38,177 nucleotides of DNA from Novosphingobium sp. (GTDB taxonomy: Bacteria; Pseudomonadota; Alphaproteobacteria; Sphingomonadales; Sphingomonadaceae): contig JAGREN010000020.1 of the NCBI GenBank assembly GCA_020446505.1, positions 1 to 38,177 on the forward strand, read 5' to 3'. Below the pieces are notes generated by a model. That model saw only the letters and a program-made list of their open reading frames with translations, was not told the DNA's origin and ran no database searches. How positions within the stretch are numbered: position 1 is the stretch's first letter; every line of letters begins with the position of its first letter. Shown here piece after piece: positions 24,741-33,799 of this stretch. The translations under genes were made by a program, and so were the position numbers.

Positions 24741-25532
24741 ATGTCCGAACAGAACCCACGTCCGATTGACCGTCTCCTCTCGATCATGGCCCGGCTGAGA
24801 GACCCTCTGACCGGATGCGAATGGGATCGTGCGCAGGATTTCTCGACGATCGCGCCCTATACGATCGAGGAAGCATACGAGGTCGCGGATGCGATCGCGC
24901 GTGAGGATCTGGCGGCTCTGCGCGATGAACTCGGCGATCTGCTGCTTCAGGTCGTGTTCCATGCGCGCATGGCCGAGGAAACCGGCACCTTTGCCTTCGA
25001 AGACGTCGCAGCCTCGATTGCCGACAAGCTGGAGGCACGCCATCCGCATATCTTTGGCGATGGCGACGAGCATGAAACCCAGACTGAGCGCTGGGAGACG
25101 CTCAAGTCACAGGAGCGTGCTGCCAAGGGCGCGACTGGCGCTCTGGATGGCGTCGCGCTTGCCTTGCCTGCACTGATGCGTGCGGAGAAATTGCAGAAGC
25201 GGGCGGCGCGTGCCGGGTTCGATTGGCCTGACACGCAAGGACCTGCTGGCAAGATTGCCGAAGAGCTGGACGAACTGTCAGCCGCGGCCAATGACGCTGA
25301 GCGGATTGAGGAAGCAGGAGACCTGCTGTTCGCTGCGGTCAATCTGGTGCGCCATTATGGCGTCGCGCCGGAAGATGCCTTGCGAGCGTCAAACGCCAAG
25401 TTCGAAGCCCGATTTCGCGCCATGGAGCAACTCGCGGCCGATCAGGGCATGCAGTTCGCGTCGCTTTCCCTCGATGAGCAGGAAGCACTCTGGCTGGCAG
25501 CCAAACGCTCAGAGCGCGGAGAAGCGCCCTAG
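24741..25532 (+). CDS. mazG: Nucleoside triphosphate pyrophosphohydrolase
   Basis: The 263-residue all-alpha protein hydrolyses NTPs or dNTPs to monophosphates and pyrophosphate. Two MazG domains are visible; the first has the metal-binding EEAYEV ... LRDELGDLLLQV pattern after GCEWDRAQDF, and the second has IAEELDEL ... EAGDLLFAAV. The length agrees with E. coli MazG. No Shine-Dalgarno sequence is present before ATG 24741 (TCAATCCAAG). The 3' end overlaps that of hflX by 24 nt, tail to tail. Confidence 0.95.
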   Translation: MSEQNPRPIDRLLSIMARLRDPLTGCEWDRAQDFSTIAPYTIEEAYEVADAIAREDLAALRDELGDLLLQVVFHARMAEETGTFAFEDVAASIADKLEARHPHIFGDGDEHETQTERWETLKSQERAAKGATGALDGVALALPALMRAEKLQKRAARAGFDWPDTQGPAGKIAEELDELSAAANDAERIEEAGDLLFAAVNLVRHYGVAPEDALRASNAKFEARFRAMEQLAADQGMQFASLSLDEQEALWLAAKRSERGEAP

Positions 25533-26837
25533 CTCTCGCTCGGAGAGGCGAACGGCAATACGCAGTTCCGGTTCGCCGCTTTCGCCCTCAAGCGTTTCCT
25601 CGGAAAGGACCTCGCCGCGCGCATGCAGAAATGCGATGCGCTGACCATCGGACATGGGCAGGACGAAGGTGCAGACGCGGGCATCGGCAGTCAGCATCTG
25701 GTCGACGGTTTCGAGCAACTGATCGCAACCTTCCCCAGTAAGAGCCGACAAGCTAACGATAGTTTCGTCGCTGCGGGCTGCCTTCGCTTCGGCAAGTTCT
25801 GCACGACGACTTGGCGACAGCAAATCCCATTTGTTCCAGACCTCGATGATGGGAATGAGCGGCTCGCCCCCCTCGTCTTCCTCGGCAAATAGTCCGAGGC
25901 CTGCCAGAACCTCGATGACCTGCTTCTTCTGCTGGTCGCTATCCGGATTGGCGATGTCGCGCACATGCACGATGACGTCGGCCGCCGTGACTTCTTCCAG
26001 AGTGGCCCGAAATGCGGCGACGAGTTGGGTCGGCAGGTCGGAAATGAAGCCCACGGTATCGGACAGGATCGCCTTGTCGACTCCGGGAAGCCTGACTGCG
26101 CGCATGGTCGGATCGAGCGTGGCGAACAGCAGGTCTTCCGCCATGACGTCGGCTCCGGTGAGCCGGTTGAACAGAGTCGACTTGCCTGCGTTGGTATAGC
26201 CGACCAGAGCGACCACCGGCCACGGCGCTTTTTCGCGCCTGTCGCGATGGAGGCCGCGGGTGCGTCGCACCTGTTCGAGTTCGCGGCGGATTCGCGCCAT
26301 GCGGTCGCGGATCATGCGGCGGTCGGCCTCGATCTGGGTTTCGCCGGGGCCGCCCAGGAAACCGAAACCACCGCGTTGACGCTCAAGGTGGGTCCAGCTT
26401 CGCACAAGACGGCCTGCCTGATAGTCAAGGTGTGCCAGTTCGACCTGCAGCCGCCCTTCGGCCGTCGCCGCGCGCTCTCCGAAGATCTCAAGGATAAGGC
26501 CGGTCCGGTCGATCACCTTGCGACCCGTCTTTTCCTCCAGGTTGCGCTGCTGGATTGCAGACAGCGAGCCATCGACGATGACCAGTTCGGCCTCGTTCTG
26601 CTCGCAGGCGGTGGCGATTTGCTGAACCTGCCCTTCCCCGAACAACGTCGCTGCCCGTGGCTGGCGGATAGGCAGGATGAAAGCCTCGGCAACGACGATG
26701 CCGATGGCGAGGGCGAGGCCCCTGGCCTCTTCCAGCCGGGCGTCGGGATCCTGCCCGCCCTGCCCGCGAATGTTGGGATAGACGACGAGGGCGCGCGAAC
26801 CGCGCGTAACCTCGCCTCTCAGATCATCCTCAAAAAT
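25509..26837 (-). CDS. hflX: Ribosome-associated GTPase HflX (probable ATT start)
   Basis: HflX splits stalled or hibernating ribosomes. The G domain shows GYTNAGKST (G1), DTVGFISDLP (G3) and NKWD (G4); the N-terminal domain has LFGEGQVQQI and the coiled region FGFLGGPGETQIEADRRMIRDR before it. Family similarity extends upstream of the first TTG (26645) through RALVVYPNIRGQGGQDP, where no ATG, GTG or TTG exists back to the hfq stop in the same frame. The best initiation site is ATT at 26837, 9 nt after AAGGCG, giving 442 residues beginning (M)FEDDLRGEV; CTG 26822 after GAGGA is the other option. The gap to hfq is 27 nt, as in the widespread hfq-hflX operon. A sequencing error at the start is not excluded. 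Confidence 0.88.
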   Translation of the reverse strand: MFEDDLRGEVTRGSRALVVYPNIRGQGGQDPDARLEEARGLALAIGIVVAEAFILPIRQPRAATLFGEGQVQQIATACEQNEAELVIVDGSLSAIQQRNLEEKTGRKVIDRTGLILEIFGERAATAEGRLQVELAHLDYQAGRLVRSWTHLERQRGGFGFLGGPGETQIEADRRMIRDRMARIRRELEQVRRTRGLHRDRREKAPWPVVALVGYTNAGKSTLFNRLTGADVMAEDLLFATLDPTMRAVRLPGVDKAILSDTVGFISDLPTQLVAAFRATLEEVTAADVIVHVRDIANPDSDQQKKQVIEVLAGLGLFAEEDEGGEPLIPIIEVWNKWDLLSPSRRAELAEAKAARSDETIVSLSALTGEGCDQLLETVDQMLTADARVCTFVLPMSDGQRIAFLHARGEVLSEETLEGESGEPELRIAVRLSERELGRFSAL

Positions 26838-26864
26838 TGCTGTTACCGCCTTGTTGGACCGGCC

Positions 26865-27428
26865 TTAGTCGTCGGACGCGCCTTCTTCATGAGCCTGCAG
26901 ATCGACAGGCGTCACGGGCTGGATCGTCGACACGGCGTGCTTGTAGGCGAGTTGGACGTATCCTTCACGCTCAAGCATCATGCAGAACAGATCGTAGGCC
27001 GCCACCCTGCCCTGAAGCATTACGCCATTTACCAGGAACATGGTGACCTGAACGCGCTCTTCAAGGATGCTGCCAAGGAAAACGTCCTGCAGCAGGCGCA
27101 CTTTCTTGCCGCCGGCATCGGTCGACGAATAGTCCTCGGCGTCGATCGGCATGCTCGGCATGATCGTCGAAATCGCGTGCTTGTAGACAAGTTGCGACTG
27201 GCCGTCGCGGCGCAGCAGGATCGAGAAATTGTCGAACCAGGTCACAATTCCCTGAAGCTTCACGCCCTTCACGAGGAACATGGTGACAGGCACCTTGTTC
27301 TTGCGGAGCATGTTGAGGAACTGATCCTGGAGATTCTGGCCGCCGCCCTTGGCCGGAGCCTTCTGTGGCTGGACCTCGGGCTCTACCGGCTTCGGCCGCG
27401 GCCTTGCTGAAAGTGTGCGTCCGCCCAT
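26865..27428 (-). CDS. hfq: Tandem (two-domain) RNA chaperone Hfq
   Basis: The 187-residue protein contains two complete Sm/Hfq domains: 31-91 and 112-171, joined by a 20-residue linker after a Pro/Lys-rich N-terminus. Ordinary Hfq has one domain of about 70 residues in a hexamer; three of these chains could build a pseudo-hexamer. Both domains keep the proximal-site Gln (Q34, Q114) and YKHA(I/V)ST (82-88, 162-168). They differ elsewhere: rim residues are RKNK in domain 1 and LEER in domain 2, and the distal-site Lys of GxKLQG (K57) is Met in domain 2 (M137). ATG 27428 has AGGAG 7 nt upstream. A double hfq was reported earlier from Novosphingobium. It lies between ntrX and hflX. Confidence 0.95.
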   Translation of the reverse strand: MGGRTLSARPRPKPVEPEVQPQKAPAKGGGQNLQDQFLNMLRKNKVPVTMFLVKGVKLQGIVTWFDNFSILLRRDGQSQLVYKHAISTIMPSMPIDAEDYSSTDAGGKKVRLLQDVFLGSILEERVQVTMFLVNGVMLQGRVAAYDLFCMMLEREGYVQLAYKHAVSTIQPVTPVDLQAHEEGASDD

Positions 27429-27450
27429 ATGTCGGCTCCTTCTGTTCTTG

Positions 27451-27474
27451 GCAGCGGCGCCAAAGGCCCGCTGC
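27451..27474 (-). promoter_or_regulatory. Hairpin in the hfq leader
   Basis: GCAGCGG (27451-27457) pairs with CCGCTGC (27468-27474), and GCC/GGC extends the stem inside after one bulged C, leaving an AAA loop. It ends 22 nt before the hfq ATG, just outside the ribosome binding site. hfq mRNA is autoregulated in other bacteria through its leader, so a similar role is possible; no U tract is present on the minus strand. Confidence 0.35.
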
Positions 27475-27575
27475 TATCTGGTGAGCACCTTGCCCACCGT
27501 TTCGACCAGCCCCATTTTACCGGTTTGCTGCAGTGCAGTAAATCGCAAAATGGCAAAAATCGGACTTTTGCTCAG

Positions 27576-28961
27576 TCAATCCTCGTCCGAATCGTCCTTG
27601 CGCTCGTTCATGCCCAGGAGCTTGAGTTTGCGGTGCAGCGCGGATCGTTCCATGCCGATATAGGACGCTGTCTTGGAAATATTGCCGGAAAAGCGGGTGA
27701 TCTGGACCTTGAGATACTCTCTCTCGAAGCTCTCTCGCGCTTCGCGCAACGGCACGCTCATCATCGAGGACAAGACCGATTCGCCCTGCACATTCCTTTC
27801 CAGGATTTCCGGCGGAAGCATGTCGGCTTCTATTGTCGCGAGATTCTCGCGCGGAGTCATGATGACCGTGCGTTCGACTACATTGCGAAGCTGGCGCACG
27901 TTGCCCGGCCAGCTGTAGGCCTGCAGCGCAGCCATGGCCTCGCTCGATATCGCTGGGGGCGCCACACCCTGCTCGGCCGAGAAGCGCGTGAAGAAATGCT
28001 CGGCAAGTACGGGAATATCCTCGCGCCTGTCCCGCAGAGCCGGCACATCGAGCGGCACGACGTTGAGCCGGTAGAACAGGTCTTCGCGGAAACGGCGCTC
28101 GGCTATCTCCTTTTCCAGATCACGCGAGGTGGAAGACACGACGCGTACGTCAACGCCGATCTGGCGGCTGCCCCCTACCCTCACGAACCGTTGGTCCGTC
28201 AGAACCCGCAGGATTCGTGCCTGTGTCGAAAGCGGCATGTCCGCGACTTCGTCGAAGTAGAGCGTTCCTCCGTCCGCCATTTCGAGGAGGCCCGGCCGGA
28301 TCAGGTTGCCGTCCTGTTCCTCGCCGAACAGTTCCTGTTCGAACCGTTCTGGCGTGATACGCGCCGAGTTGACGCTGACGAAGGCGCTATCGGCACGCTG
28401 GCTCCAGGCATGGAGCAGTCGTGCGGCGACTTCCTTGCCGGATCCTGCCGGGCCCGTAATCAGCATCCGGCTGCCGGTGCTCGCAACGCGCTTGATGGTT
28501 GCGCGCACCTGGTTGATGGCAGTGCTGGCCCCGGTGAATTCACCCTCGGTGGGAAGGTCGCTGCGAAGTTGTGCGTTTTCACGGCGCATGCGCTCCGTTT
28601 CGGTCGCCTTGCCGACGAGATGCAGCAGCTTTTCCGCCTCGAACGGCTTTTCGATGAAGTCGACTGCGCCCCGGCCAATGGCTGCGACCGCCGTGTCGAT
28701 ATTGCCGTGCCCCGAAAAGATGATGACCGGTAGTTCCGGCTCGCGTTGCTTGATCTCGTCGAGAACTTCCAGGCCATCCTTGGGGCTGCCGTGCAGCCAG
28801 ACATCGAGCAGGACGAGGCTCGGGCGCTTTTCGTCGACTGCGGCAAGGGCGTCTTCGCTGCCACCGGCGGTGCGGCAATCGTAGCCTTCGTCGCTCAGGA
28901 CGCCAGCAACGAGTTCGCGAATGTCGCGCTCGTCGTCAACGATCAGGATATCGAGTGCCAT
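27576..28961 (-). CDS. ntrX: NtrX-type response regulator (AAA+, lacks GAFTGA)
   Basis: The 461-residue protein has a receiver domain with D53 (LVLLDVWLHGSPKDG), an AAA+ ATPase domain with Walker A GPAGSGKEV and Walker B GTLYFDEVADMP, and a C-terminal Fis-type helix-turn-helix (NISKTASYIGMERSALHRKL). The sigma-54-contacting GAFTGA loop is replaced by EEQDGNLIRPG, as in other alphaproteobacterial NtrX proteins, so sigma-54 activation in the usual way is unlikely. NtrX pairs with the NtrY kinase encoded 7 nt upstream and controls nitrogen, redox and envelope genes in related bacteria. ATG 28961 has AAGGGA just upstream. Confidence 0.94.
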   Translation of the reverse strand: MALDILIVDDERDIRELVAGVLSDEGYDCRTAGGSEDALAAVDEKRPSLVLLDVWLHGSPKDGLEVLDEIKQREPELPVIIFSGHGNIDTAVAAIGRGAVDFIEKPFEAEKLLHLVGKATETERMRRENAQLRSDLPTEGEFTGASTAINQVRATIKRVASTGSRMLITGPAGSGKEVAARLLHAWSQRADSAFVSVNSARITPERFEQELFGEEQDGNLIRPGLLEMADGGTLYFDEVADMPLSTQARILRVLTDQRFVRVGGSRQIGVDVRVVSSTSRDLEKEIAERRFREDLFYRLNVVPLDVPALRDRREDIPVLAEHFFTRFSAEQGVAPPAISSEAMAALQAYSWPGNVRQLRNVVERTVIMTPRENLATIEADMLPPEILERNVQGESVLSSMMSVPLREARESFEREYLKVQITRFSGNISKTASYIGMERSALHRKLKLLGMNERKDDSDED

Positions 28962-28968
28962 AGGTCCC

Positions 28969-31197
28969 TTATTCTGCTGCCTGGTTTGCTGCCCGTGACG
29001 CCATGGGGTCGCGGGCAAAGCTCATGGTTACGGTCGCGCCGTTATCGGCGTTGGTTTCAAACGACATCTCGCCGCCGTGTTCCTCGACGATCTTCTTGAC
29101 GATGGCGAGGCCCAGTCCGGTGCCCTTTTCGCGCGTGGTAACATAGGGTTCGACGATCCGGTCGCGATCCTGCGGCAGGCCGATACCGTTATCCGCCACC
29201 GCGACTTCGACCTGCTCGCCTGCCAGCTTGACTGACACGGCGATGCGAGGCGCGAAACCTTCGCCTTCTTCCTTGGCGCGCGCCTCGACAGCCTCGACCG
29301 CGTTCTTGAGGACATTGGTCATCGCCTGGCCGAACTGGTGGCGATCGCAGGCAATGGTATCGACCTCGTCGTCGGCATCGAAAGTGAACGAAATCTCCGG
29401 CCGGGAAACTTCCTGCAGGAACAGCGCCTGTCTGGTGAGAGCGACCACGTCCTCGTTGCGGAATAGCGGCTTGGGCAGGCGCGCGAACGAGGAAAATTCG
29501 TCAACCATTTTCCTCAGGTCGCCGACCTGACGGATAATCGTGCTGGTCAGCTCCTCGAACAGTTCCGGATTGTCCTCGATCTGCTTGCGATAGCGGCGAC
29601 TTAGACGTTCGGTCGCAAGCTGGATCGGCGTGAGCGGGTTCTTGATTTCGTGGGCAATGCGCTGGGCGACGTCCGACCATGCGGCCTGCCTCTGGTCGAC
29701 GAGCTGACGGGTGATGTCCTCGAAGGTGATGACGTGACCGGTGCGGTCGCGTGTGATCTTGACTGCAAGCGTCAATAGCTCGCCGGACTTGCCATACTGA
29801 AGGATACCTCCGCTGGTGTCCTTCTCGGCCATGGCCGCAAGCTGGGGAGCGATCTGCGCGAACGACAGGCCGACCGGTCCCGGCGCATTCCGGTCCAGCA
29901 GCAGTTTCTGCGCAGTGCTGTTCATGAGCATGACCTGTCCGTGCTCATCGAGCGAGACGACGCCGGCCGAGACCGACTCCAGCACGGCCTCGATAAAGGC
30001 GCGCCGCTCCTGAAGCTGGCTGTTGGCGCTGACGAGGTCTTTCGTCTGCTTCTCGATCTGCTCGGTCATGCGGTTGAACGCGCGGTTCAGCAGGCCAATC
30101 TCGTCGGCCCCGCTGCGTCCTTCAAGCCGGAGCGAGAAATTGCCTGCGCCGACGCCGCGTGCCGCATCGACGAGTTGGTAGACAGGCTGAACCTGCCTGT
30201 CCGCAAAGCGTAACGCAAACCAGACCGACAGCCCGACCAGGGCCAGCGAGATCACGAACAGGGCGATGTTGAACCGCAACTGGAGGACTCGCGCTCGGCT
30301 AGTCAGGACTTCGTACGCCTGAACGATGTTCTGGGCGCGTTGCCCCTGGCTGAAGGCGAGCAAGTCCGAACTTCGCGCGGTATAGAGGTATATGCCCGCG
30401 CGCTGGTCGATCGGGATAACGGCCTCGATGCGGTTGGCATTGGCATTGACGACGATAAGCTCCTGCCCGCCAGCGAGGCGTTTCACGACATCCTGCCCGA
30501 TCTTGTCGTAGGAACTGTTGCCTTCGGGGTCGACGACTGCGGCGGTGTGCAGCTTGCCGTCCGGTCCTGTCTGAAGAATCGCCGACTCGGTCAGCTTCCG
30601 GTTGACCACCTGATAGGAATAGAATTCGGCGAAGTCGGGACTGGTGATCGGTTGCTGGCTGAGGAAGTTGCCGAGATCTTCCGCCATGGCGACCGATTCG
30701 TAGCCGACGTCGCGCTGCGCCTGCTCGTAGTAGCCGCGCGCCAGCTTGTTGGCGTTTTCGAGCAGCCCCCTTGAACTGTCCGAGAACCAGAACTCGACGC
30801 CCGACTGGAACAGCAGCGAGGCGAACACCACGACGAGCAGCGTCGGCACGGCGGAAATCAGGGAGAAGATAAACACCAGCCGCACGTGCATGCCGCCGGC
30901 GCCGCCCATGTATTTCGCGGTCCGCCTCAGCGCGATACGTCTGCCCAGCAGAACGAGGATCGCCATTGCCGGAACGAGAGTGCCGACCAACAGCGCCGCT
31001 GTCAGATTGGACGGTACGAGTTCCCCGCTGGCGCCCTGGGAGCGCAGTGCCACCCACGTCACAGCGGTCATCACGACGAAGGCGATGACGGAAATCAGCT
31101 CGATGACCTCGAACAGATTGGTTCGCCGCGCCGCTACCTTGGCATGGCGCCACCAACGTGGGAGATTACGCCGCTGGGAGATTGGGGGATTCTCCAT
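28969..31197 (-). CDS. ntrY: NtrY-type membrane histidine kinase
   Basis: The 742-residue sensor has two N-terminal hydrophobic helices, a third (LVFIFSLISAVPTLLVVVFA), a periplasmic sensor region and a further helix (IALFVISLALVGLSVWFAL). A HAMP domain, a PAS domain (FIEAVLESVSAGVVSLDEHG), HisKA with AHEIKNPLTPIQ and an HATPase domain with NVLKNAVEAVE, DNGIGLP and GTGLGLAIV follow. It phosphorylates NtrX. ATG 31197 starts the conserved part; the frame is open further upstream, but there it overlaps ntrC and has no family character. The gene sits 59 nt after ntrC and 7 nt before ntrX. Confidence 0.94.
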   Translation of the reverse strand: MENPPISQRRNLPRWWRHAKVAARRTNLFEVIELISVIAFVVMTAVTWVALRSQGASGELVPSNLTAALLVGTLVPAMAILVLLGRRIALRRTAKYMGGAGGMHVRLVFIFSLISAVPTLLVVVFASLLFQSGVEFWFSDSSRGLLENANKLARGYYEQAQRDVGYESVAMAEDLGNFLSQQPITSPDFAEFYSYQVVNRKLTESAILQTGPDGKLHTAAVVDPEGNSSYDKIGQDVVKRLAGGQELIVVNANANRIEAVIPIDQRAGIYLYTARSSDLLAFSQGQRAQNIVQAYEVLTSRARVLQLRFNIALFVISLALVGLSVWFALRFADRQVQPVYQLVDAARGVGAGNFSLRLEGRSGADEIGLLNRAFNRMTEQIEKQTKDLVSANSQLQERRAFIEAVLESVSAGVVSLDEHGQVMLMNSTAQKLLLDRNAPGPVGLSFAQIAPQLAAMAEKDTSGGILQYGKSGELLTLAVKITRDRTGHVITFEDITRQLVDQRQAAWSDVAQRIAHEIKNPLTPIQLATERLSRRYRKQIEDNPELFEELTSTIIRQVGDLRKMVDEFSSFARLPKPLFRNEDVVALTRQALFLQEVSRPEISFTFDADDEVDTIACDRHQFGQAMTNVLKNAVEAVEARAKEEGEGFAPRIAVSVKLAGEQVEVAVADNGIGLPQDRDRIVEPYVTTREKGTGLGLAIVKKIVEEHGGEMSFETNADNGATVTMSFARDPMASRAANQAAE

Positions 31198-31256
31198 CGT
31201 TGCAGGATTACAACACCGCTGTTGCGATCTTGCAAGTGGAATCGCGCTACTGTCGT

Positions 31257-32675
31257 CTATTGCCGCTTCGCAAATGCGTCGGGATCGATTTCCAGTTCGC
31301 TCAGACGCTTTCTCAGAGTGTTGCGGTTGATCCCGAGCAAGCTCGACGCTCGCAACTGGTTGCCGCCAGTCTGGCTCATAACCGCTGCAAACAGAGGTCG
31401 TTCCAGAGCGGCGACCGCCTGGGCGTGGATCGTGCCTGGCGCGGGGTTGGTCGTTTCGAGCCATTGCTGGACCGCCCGGTCAAGATCGATGGGCTGTTCT
31501 TGTGCAGCAAAGCCCCTTGCGGGCTCTGCCTCGAGCAGGTCGGCGACCGTGAGCGCATCGATATGATTGTCACGGGCCAGCAAGGCGAGCCGGTAAACGA
31601 AATTCTTCAGTTCGCGGACATTGCCCGGCCATGACTGGCGCGTGAGCAGATCGGCTGCCTGTGCATCCAGCGTGCGCAGGGGAAGCCCCTCGCCTGCTGC
31701 CTGCTTGAGAAAATGCCTGGCCAGCGCCTCGATGTCCTCCGGCCGGTCGCGCAGCGGCGGCATCTGGATCGGCACGACGTTGAGCCGGTAGAACAGATCC
31801 TCGCGGAACAGGCCCGCCGCGATCTGCGGTTTCAGATCCTTGTTGGTGGCGGCGATGATGCGCACGTCGAGCCGCACTTCATCGCGGCCGCCGACGCGTC
31901 GGATTGTTCCCGACTGCAGGGCGCGCAGCAAACGGGTCTGCGCCTGCATTGGCATGTCGCCGATCTCGTCGAGAAACAAGGTGCCGCCAGCGGCCTGTTC
32001 GAACTTGCCGATGTGCCGAGCTACCGCACCGGTAAAGGCGCCCTTTTCGTGCCCGAACAGTTCGCTCTCGATCAATTCGGCGGGGATGGCCGCCGTGTTG
32101 ACGGCGACAAACGGGCCGGTGCGGCGATCGCCCAGCTCGTGGATCGCTTCGGCCACCAGTTCCTTGCCAGTGCCTGACTCGCCAAGGATCAGCACGGTCA
32201 GGTCGTTGCGCAGCACGCGGGTTATCATGCGGAAAACCGCCTGCATCGCCTGGCTGCGACCGACCAGAGGCATGCCGTCGCCCAGAGCGGCATCGTCGCT
32301 GCCAGTGGCGATATTCTCTCGGGTACCGACGGCCTGCCGGACGGTGCGGACCAGTTCGTCGATGTCGAACGGCTTGGGGAAATATTCGAACGCGCCCGTA
32401 TCCGAAGCCCTGACCGCCGTATCGAGCGTATTCTGGGCCGACAGGATCACGACCGGCATGGTGGGATGGCTTTGCCTGATCGCCGAAAGGCTCTCGATCC
32501 CGTCGCCGTCCGGCAGCATGACGTCTGTCACCAGCGCCGAGAAATCGCTGTCGATCAGCAGTGCGTCGCGCTGGGCAAGCGTCTCGCAGTGGGTCACTTT
32601 CAGTCCTTCGTCCTCCAGCGCCGCCGTGATGACGATGGCGATCGAGGGATCGTCTTCGACGAGAAGAACACTCAC
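31257..32675 (-). CDS. ntrC: NtrC nitrogen regulator, sigma-54 activator
   Basis: The 472-residue protein has a receiver domain with D51 (LVTDVMLPDGDG), an AAA+ domain with Walker A GESGTGKE, intact ESELFGHEKGAFTGA and Walker B GGTLFLDEIGDMP, and a Fis-type DNA-binding helix-turn-helix (GGNQLRASSLLGINRNTLRKRL region). It activates sigma-54 promoters of nitrogen-assimilation genes when phosphorylated by NtrB. Its start overlaps the ntrB stop by ATGA. A linker of about 50 residues between the AAA+ and the HTH domain is longer than in E. coli NtrC. Confidence 0.96.
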   Translation of the reverse strand: MSVLLVEDDPSIAIVITAALEDEGLKVTHCETLAQRDALLIDSDFSALVTDVMLPDGDGIESLSAIRQSHPTMPVVILSAQNTLDTAVRASDTGAFEYFPKPFDIDELVRTVRQAVGTRENIATGSDDAALGDGMPLVGRSQAMQAVFRMITRVLRNDLTVLILGESGTGKELVAEAIHELGDRRTGPFVAVNTAAIPAELIESELFGHEKGAFTGAVARHIGKFEQAAGGTLFLDEIGDMPMQAQTRLLRALQSGTIRRVGGRDEVRLDVRIIAATNKDLKPQIAAGLFREDLFYRLNVVPIQMPPLRDRPEDIEALARHFLKQAAGEGLPLRTLDAQAADLLTRQSWPGNVRELKNFVYRLALLARDNHIDALTVADLLEAEPARGFAAQEQPIDLDRAVQQWLETTNPAPGTIHAQAVAALERPLFAAVMSQTGGNQLRASSLLGINRNTLRKRLSELEIDPDAFAKRQ

Positions 32676-33799
32676 GACATCATCTCCTCATGTCGCGGCG
32701 CGCCCCGGCGCTCGCGAGCCAGTGGCAGGTGGATACGGAAATGGGTTAGGCCTGCCGCCTCGTCCCGCTCGTGGCTGATGCGGCCGTTCATGTCGCGCAC
32801 GAGCTTGCGCACCACTGCCAGCCCCAGTCCGTGCCCGGTTTTCTTGCTGGTCACGAATGGGTCGAACAGATGTTCGCGCATCGAAGAGGGAATACCGGGA
32901 CCGTTGTCGCTGATCCGGATTTCGACGGGCAGGCGAAGAGGCGCGTCGGACTTGGCCGAGTGCAACAGAAGCCCGCTCGAAAACCGGGTTCGCACCTGTA
33001 TCTCGGCGTCGGGACGTCCCGCGCAGGCCTCGCGCGCATTGGCCAGCAGGTTGAGCAGCACCTGGACCAGCCCGTCCGGATCACCAAGGACCGGGGGCAG
33101 CGAGGGATCGAATTCCTCCCTGATCGGAATGACCGGCTCGTTTGTCGGATGACCGGCCTTGATAACGGCAATTGCGCGGCGCACGATCTCATGGAGATTG
33201 CAGGGCACAACCGGGGCCACCGTCCGTCCGCTCAGGAGCTGCATTCGCTCGATCAGGCCGGCCACGCGATCGACCTCAGCGGTGATGAGATCGGTAAGTG
33301 AGCGGTCCTTCTCATCGAGTTTTCGCGCAATGAGCTGGGCAGCACCCCGAATGCCTGCAAGCGGATTGCGGATTTCGTGCGCGAGGATTTCCGGCCCCCT
33401 GAGGAACAGGTCGCCGCCGCTGCCTGAATCGTCACTCAGTGCTTCGAGCGTCGAAGTGTCCTCGATCGTGACGATCTGCCAGCCGGGACTGTCAGCGACG
33501 GGCGCAGCCGAAATGTCGACACGACGCGGGGGCATGCCGTGCACGACGACTGTCGTCTCGCGTGCTGAAACCGGCGTTTCCGCATCGCTGAGGCGTTCGA
33601 ACAATCTCGGCTCTTCGAACCGTACGAGATCGGTGAGGGCATAGCGGGTCAGACGCCGGGAACTCTGCCCGAAAAACTGCTCGGCCAGCGGATTGGCCGC
33701 TGCAAACCGCATGCCCGGAGCCAGCAGGACAACGGCCATCGGCAGGCTGGCGAGCTGCCGACGGGCATCGGGCATGCCGGACCTGATCGGCGCGGTCAT
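32672..33799 (-). CDS. ntrB: NtrB nitrogen-regulation histidine kinase
   Basis: The 375-residue soluble kinase has an N-terminal PAS domain (about 10-120; [23 protein letters not shown]), HisKA with [18 protein letters not shown] and HATPase motifs [16 protein letters not shown] and GHGLGLAVV. It senses nitrogen through PII (GlnB) and phosphorylates or dephosphorylates NtrC. ATG 33799 overlaps the dus stop by ATGA. An insertion of about 15 residues ([17 protein letters not shown]) interrupts the HATPase region, perhaps a loop. Confidence 0.95.
   Translation of the reverse strand: MTAPIRSGMPDARRQLASLPMAVVLLAPGMRFAAANPLAEQFFGQSSRRLTRYALTDLVRFEEPRLFERLSDAETPVSARETTVVVHGMPPRRVDISAAPVADSPGWQIVTIEDTSTLEALSDDSGSGGDLFLRGPEILAHEIRNPLAGIRGAAQLIARKLDEKDRSLTDLITAEVDRVAGLIERMQLLSGRTVAPVVPCNLHEIVRRAIAVIKAGHPTNEPVIPIREEFDPSLPPVLGDPDGLVQVLLNLLANAREACAGRPDAEIQVRTRFSSGLLLHSAKSDAPLRLPVEIRISDNGPGIPSSMREHLFDPFVTSKKTGHGLGLAVVRKLVRDMNGRISHERDEAAGLTHFRIHLPLARERRGAPRHEEMMS

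Noticed and set aside
25965..27410. A 481-codon plus-strand open frame
   Set aside because: It is antisense to hflX and hfq, both clearly coding, and its product is His/Arg/Asp-rich with no family features. GC-rich codon bias keeps the opposite strand open.
26865..27428. Double Hfq as an assembly duplication or a frameshifted repeat
   Set aside because: The two domains are clearly diverged in sequence and joined by a proper in-frame linker, and a similar gene is reported from related bacteria.
27429..28733. A 434-codon plus-strand open frame
   Set aside because: It lies opposite ntrX, whose domains are unambiguous. Composition is typical of an antisense frame.
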